Positions 14,239-15,202 of a stretch of 15,202 nt of DNA are shown piece after piece. Both the position numbers and the translations under genes were made by a program. Origin of the DNA: Bacteroidetes bacterium UBA1860 (lineage in GTDB: Bacteria; Bacteroidota; Rhodothermia; Balneolales; Balneolaceae); contig DDIC01000057.1 of assembly GCA_002338335.1 (NCBI GenBank), positions 21,159 to 36,360 of the forward strand, given 5' to 3'. Within the stretch, counting starts at the first letter, position 1. Each line of letters starts with the position of its first letter. The notes under the pieces were generated by a model that made no database searches, was not told the DNA's origin, and saw only the letters and a program-made list of their open reading frames with translations.

Positions 14239-14249
14239 CCATTCTATCT

Positions 14250-15202
14250 TTGGTCAGCCGCTGTTTTTCTTACTGGATCCGCAAGACGCTTTTGATGTTA
14301 TGTTGGCTTCCATATCTATATATTTCTCCAGTTCAGGCACAGGCACAAATCGTGAGTGTTGGTGAAGGTAGTTACTCCACCCAACTACCCGTCGGTGCAG
14401 TTGGCCCTCAAAAAGCAAATGGAGAGGCTGTACTTCCAAAAATTTCACCCACGTTTTCACAGCCTGTTCAAACGAATGATTTTTGGAGCAGTTTACTGTT
14501 TCCTTTTTTTAACAATCCTCATTCAAATGTTATACATGCACACCCACTGAATGTAAAAGCTGTATCTCAGGGCTTAGAAATCGGGCATTCTCCAACTCAT
14601 GTTTTAGCGGCGAGTGACTATGTGTATCCATACACTCCACAAATAACCGTTGGGATTGAGGGGATGAATACAGCTCAAACCGTTGCTGATGCGTATACAG
14701 ATTGGACAGCAACAGCCCTTTGGAAAGACGAAGGAGCACAGATGAGGGCGACATTTGGTCATGGATTACCGTTTGTTTACTTCAATATTATTGGGGGCGA
14801 GGCAAAGCTCGATTTCTCATCTTCTCCAACGATTTGGTACAATCAAGATGAGGTACTTGGCATCACTGTAGAAGGGCGTCATTACGGAGTATTCGCGCCA
14901 ATAGGATCAGGGTGGACGGGTGACGCCTCACAAGCATCTTCCCTCAACGGTGATGGGTATTTTTCAATTGCACTATTACCTGATAACTCAGAAAGCACAT
15001 TGCAATATTTCCGCACCTACGCTTATGCTTTTGTGACAAATAGCAAAGTGAGCTGGACTTACGATCCATCTACTTCATTGGTAACCACTACCTACAGCTA
15101 TGAAACCCAATTAATGGACAGTACCAATGGCTTTAAAAACGAAGTCCTTTCTGCACTGTATAGACATCAATGGCAACACATACAGGAACCTACTTTACCA
15201 AC
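14250..15202 (+). CDS. Glycoside hydrolase family 81 endo-beta-1,3-glucanase, N-terminal part
   Basis: About 317 codons are present and the frame is open to the right edge, so the gene is incomplete. GH81 enzymes cleave internal beta-1,3-glucan bonds (laminarin, curdlan). The family's N-terminal beta-sandwich and junction are visible: QTNDFWSSLLFPFF, VYPYTPQITVGIEGMN, DWTATALW, GHGLPFVYFNIIGG, RHYGVFAPIGSGW, YFSIALLPD, YAYAFVTNSKVSWTYD and SALYRHQW (about 297-304, the counterpart of 'LYPHQW'). The catalytic domain lies beyond the window. Start choice: TTG at 14250 gives a complete signal peptide (MVSRCFSYWIRK, hydrophobic TLLMLCWLPYLYIS, AQAQ). The first ATG, at 14295, loses the basic n-region. 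No Shine-Dalgarno is seen. It begins 11 bp after the choice-of-anchor I stop. The family call is strong; laminarin as substrate is inference. Confidence 0.85.
   Translation, partial: MVSRCFSYWIRKTLLMLCWLPYLYISPVQAQAQIVSVGEGSYSTQLPVGAVGPQKANGEAVLPKISPTFSQPVQTNDFWSSLLFPFFNNPHSNVIHAHPLNVKAVSQGLEIGHSPTHVLAASDYVYPYTPQITVGIEGMNTAQTVADAYTDWTATALWKDEGAQMRATFGHGLPFVYFNIIGGEAKLDFSSSPTIWYNQDEVLGITVEGRHYGVFAPIGSGWTGDASQASSLNGDGYFSIALLPDNSESTLQYFRTYAYAFVTNSKVSWTYDPSTSLVTTTYSYETQLMDSTNGFKNEVLSALYRHQWQHIQEPTLP

Noticed and set aside
14254..14754. Minus-strand frames opposite the GH81 gene
   Set aside because: The plus frame gives an unmistakable GH81 N-terminus with signal peptide; the minus frames have no recognisable content.
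1..15202. Mobile element, prophage, toxin-antitoxin or defence system
   Set aside because: No transposase, integrase, phage structural, toxin or nuclease-defence genes, no terminal repeats, and no attachment-site duplication beside the tRNA within the window. Composition looks even by eye.

Overview
The window reads as chromosomal DNA from a marine-type bacterium of the Bacteroidota/Rhodothermota/Balneolota group. Two large secreted proteins end in type IX secretion (T9SS) C-terminal sorting domains with the 'NPFNP ... NILGQ ... SGVYYV' pattern. One gene encodes the short arginine decarboxylase typical of Bacteroidota-like bacteria, and there are several small outer-membrane beta-barrel proteins. 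I place it near Rhodothermales/Balneolales with moderate confidence, from motif style only.

Layout. (1) 1-3460, minus strand: outer-membrane barrel protein -> bifunctional (p)ppGpp enzyme Rel -> HU/IHF-type DNA-binding protein -> RuvX/YqgF (cut by the window edge). These are closely spaced and probably at least partly co-transcribed. (2) 3495-4922: a stand-alone mannose-isomerase-type cupin (+), tail to tail with a GntR/UTRA regulator (-). (3) 4923-7788: a regulatory gap of about 370 bp separates the GntR gene from a divergent three-gene sulfur module: PmpA-like and PmpB-like half-size YeeE/YedE transporters and a CstB-like persulfide dioxygenase with two rhodanese domains. The gap holds two good sigma70-like promoters with TATACT -10 boxes and 17-bp spacers, one per direction. 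Each overlaps or abuts a palindrome, and the palindromes share the core ACAAGT(G/A)TT. (4) 7890-8738: a second outer-membrane barrel protein and tRNA-Leu(UAA). (5) 8791-10218, minus: arginine decarboxylase. (6) 10327-15202: a secretion/degradation region with a T9SS-exported endonuclease/phosphatase-fold protein (-), a divergent T9SS-exported choice-of-anchor I protein (+), and directly after it the start of a family GH81 endo-beta-1,3-glucanase (laminarinase), cut by the window end.

How the genes may work together. The sulfur module should move sulfur species across the inner membrane and oxidise and transfer persulfide sulfur, i.e. detoxify or re-use reactive sulfur. Its likely control by a GntR/UTRA protein, rather than the ArsR- (BigR) or CsoR-type (CstR) sensors known for such operons, is the most unusual thing here, though that control is inferred from layout and shared palindromes. 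The right end looks like a set of extracellular hydrolases for organic phosphate/nucleic acid and algal beta-glucan. I see no CRISPR array, insertion sequence, prophage or known defence system, and no clearly new multi-gene machine; the best leads are the regulatory ones.
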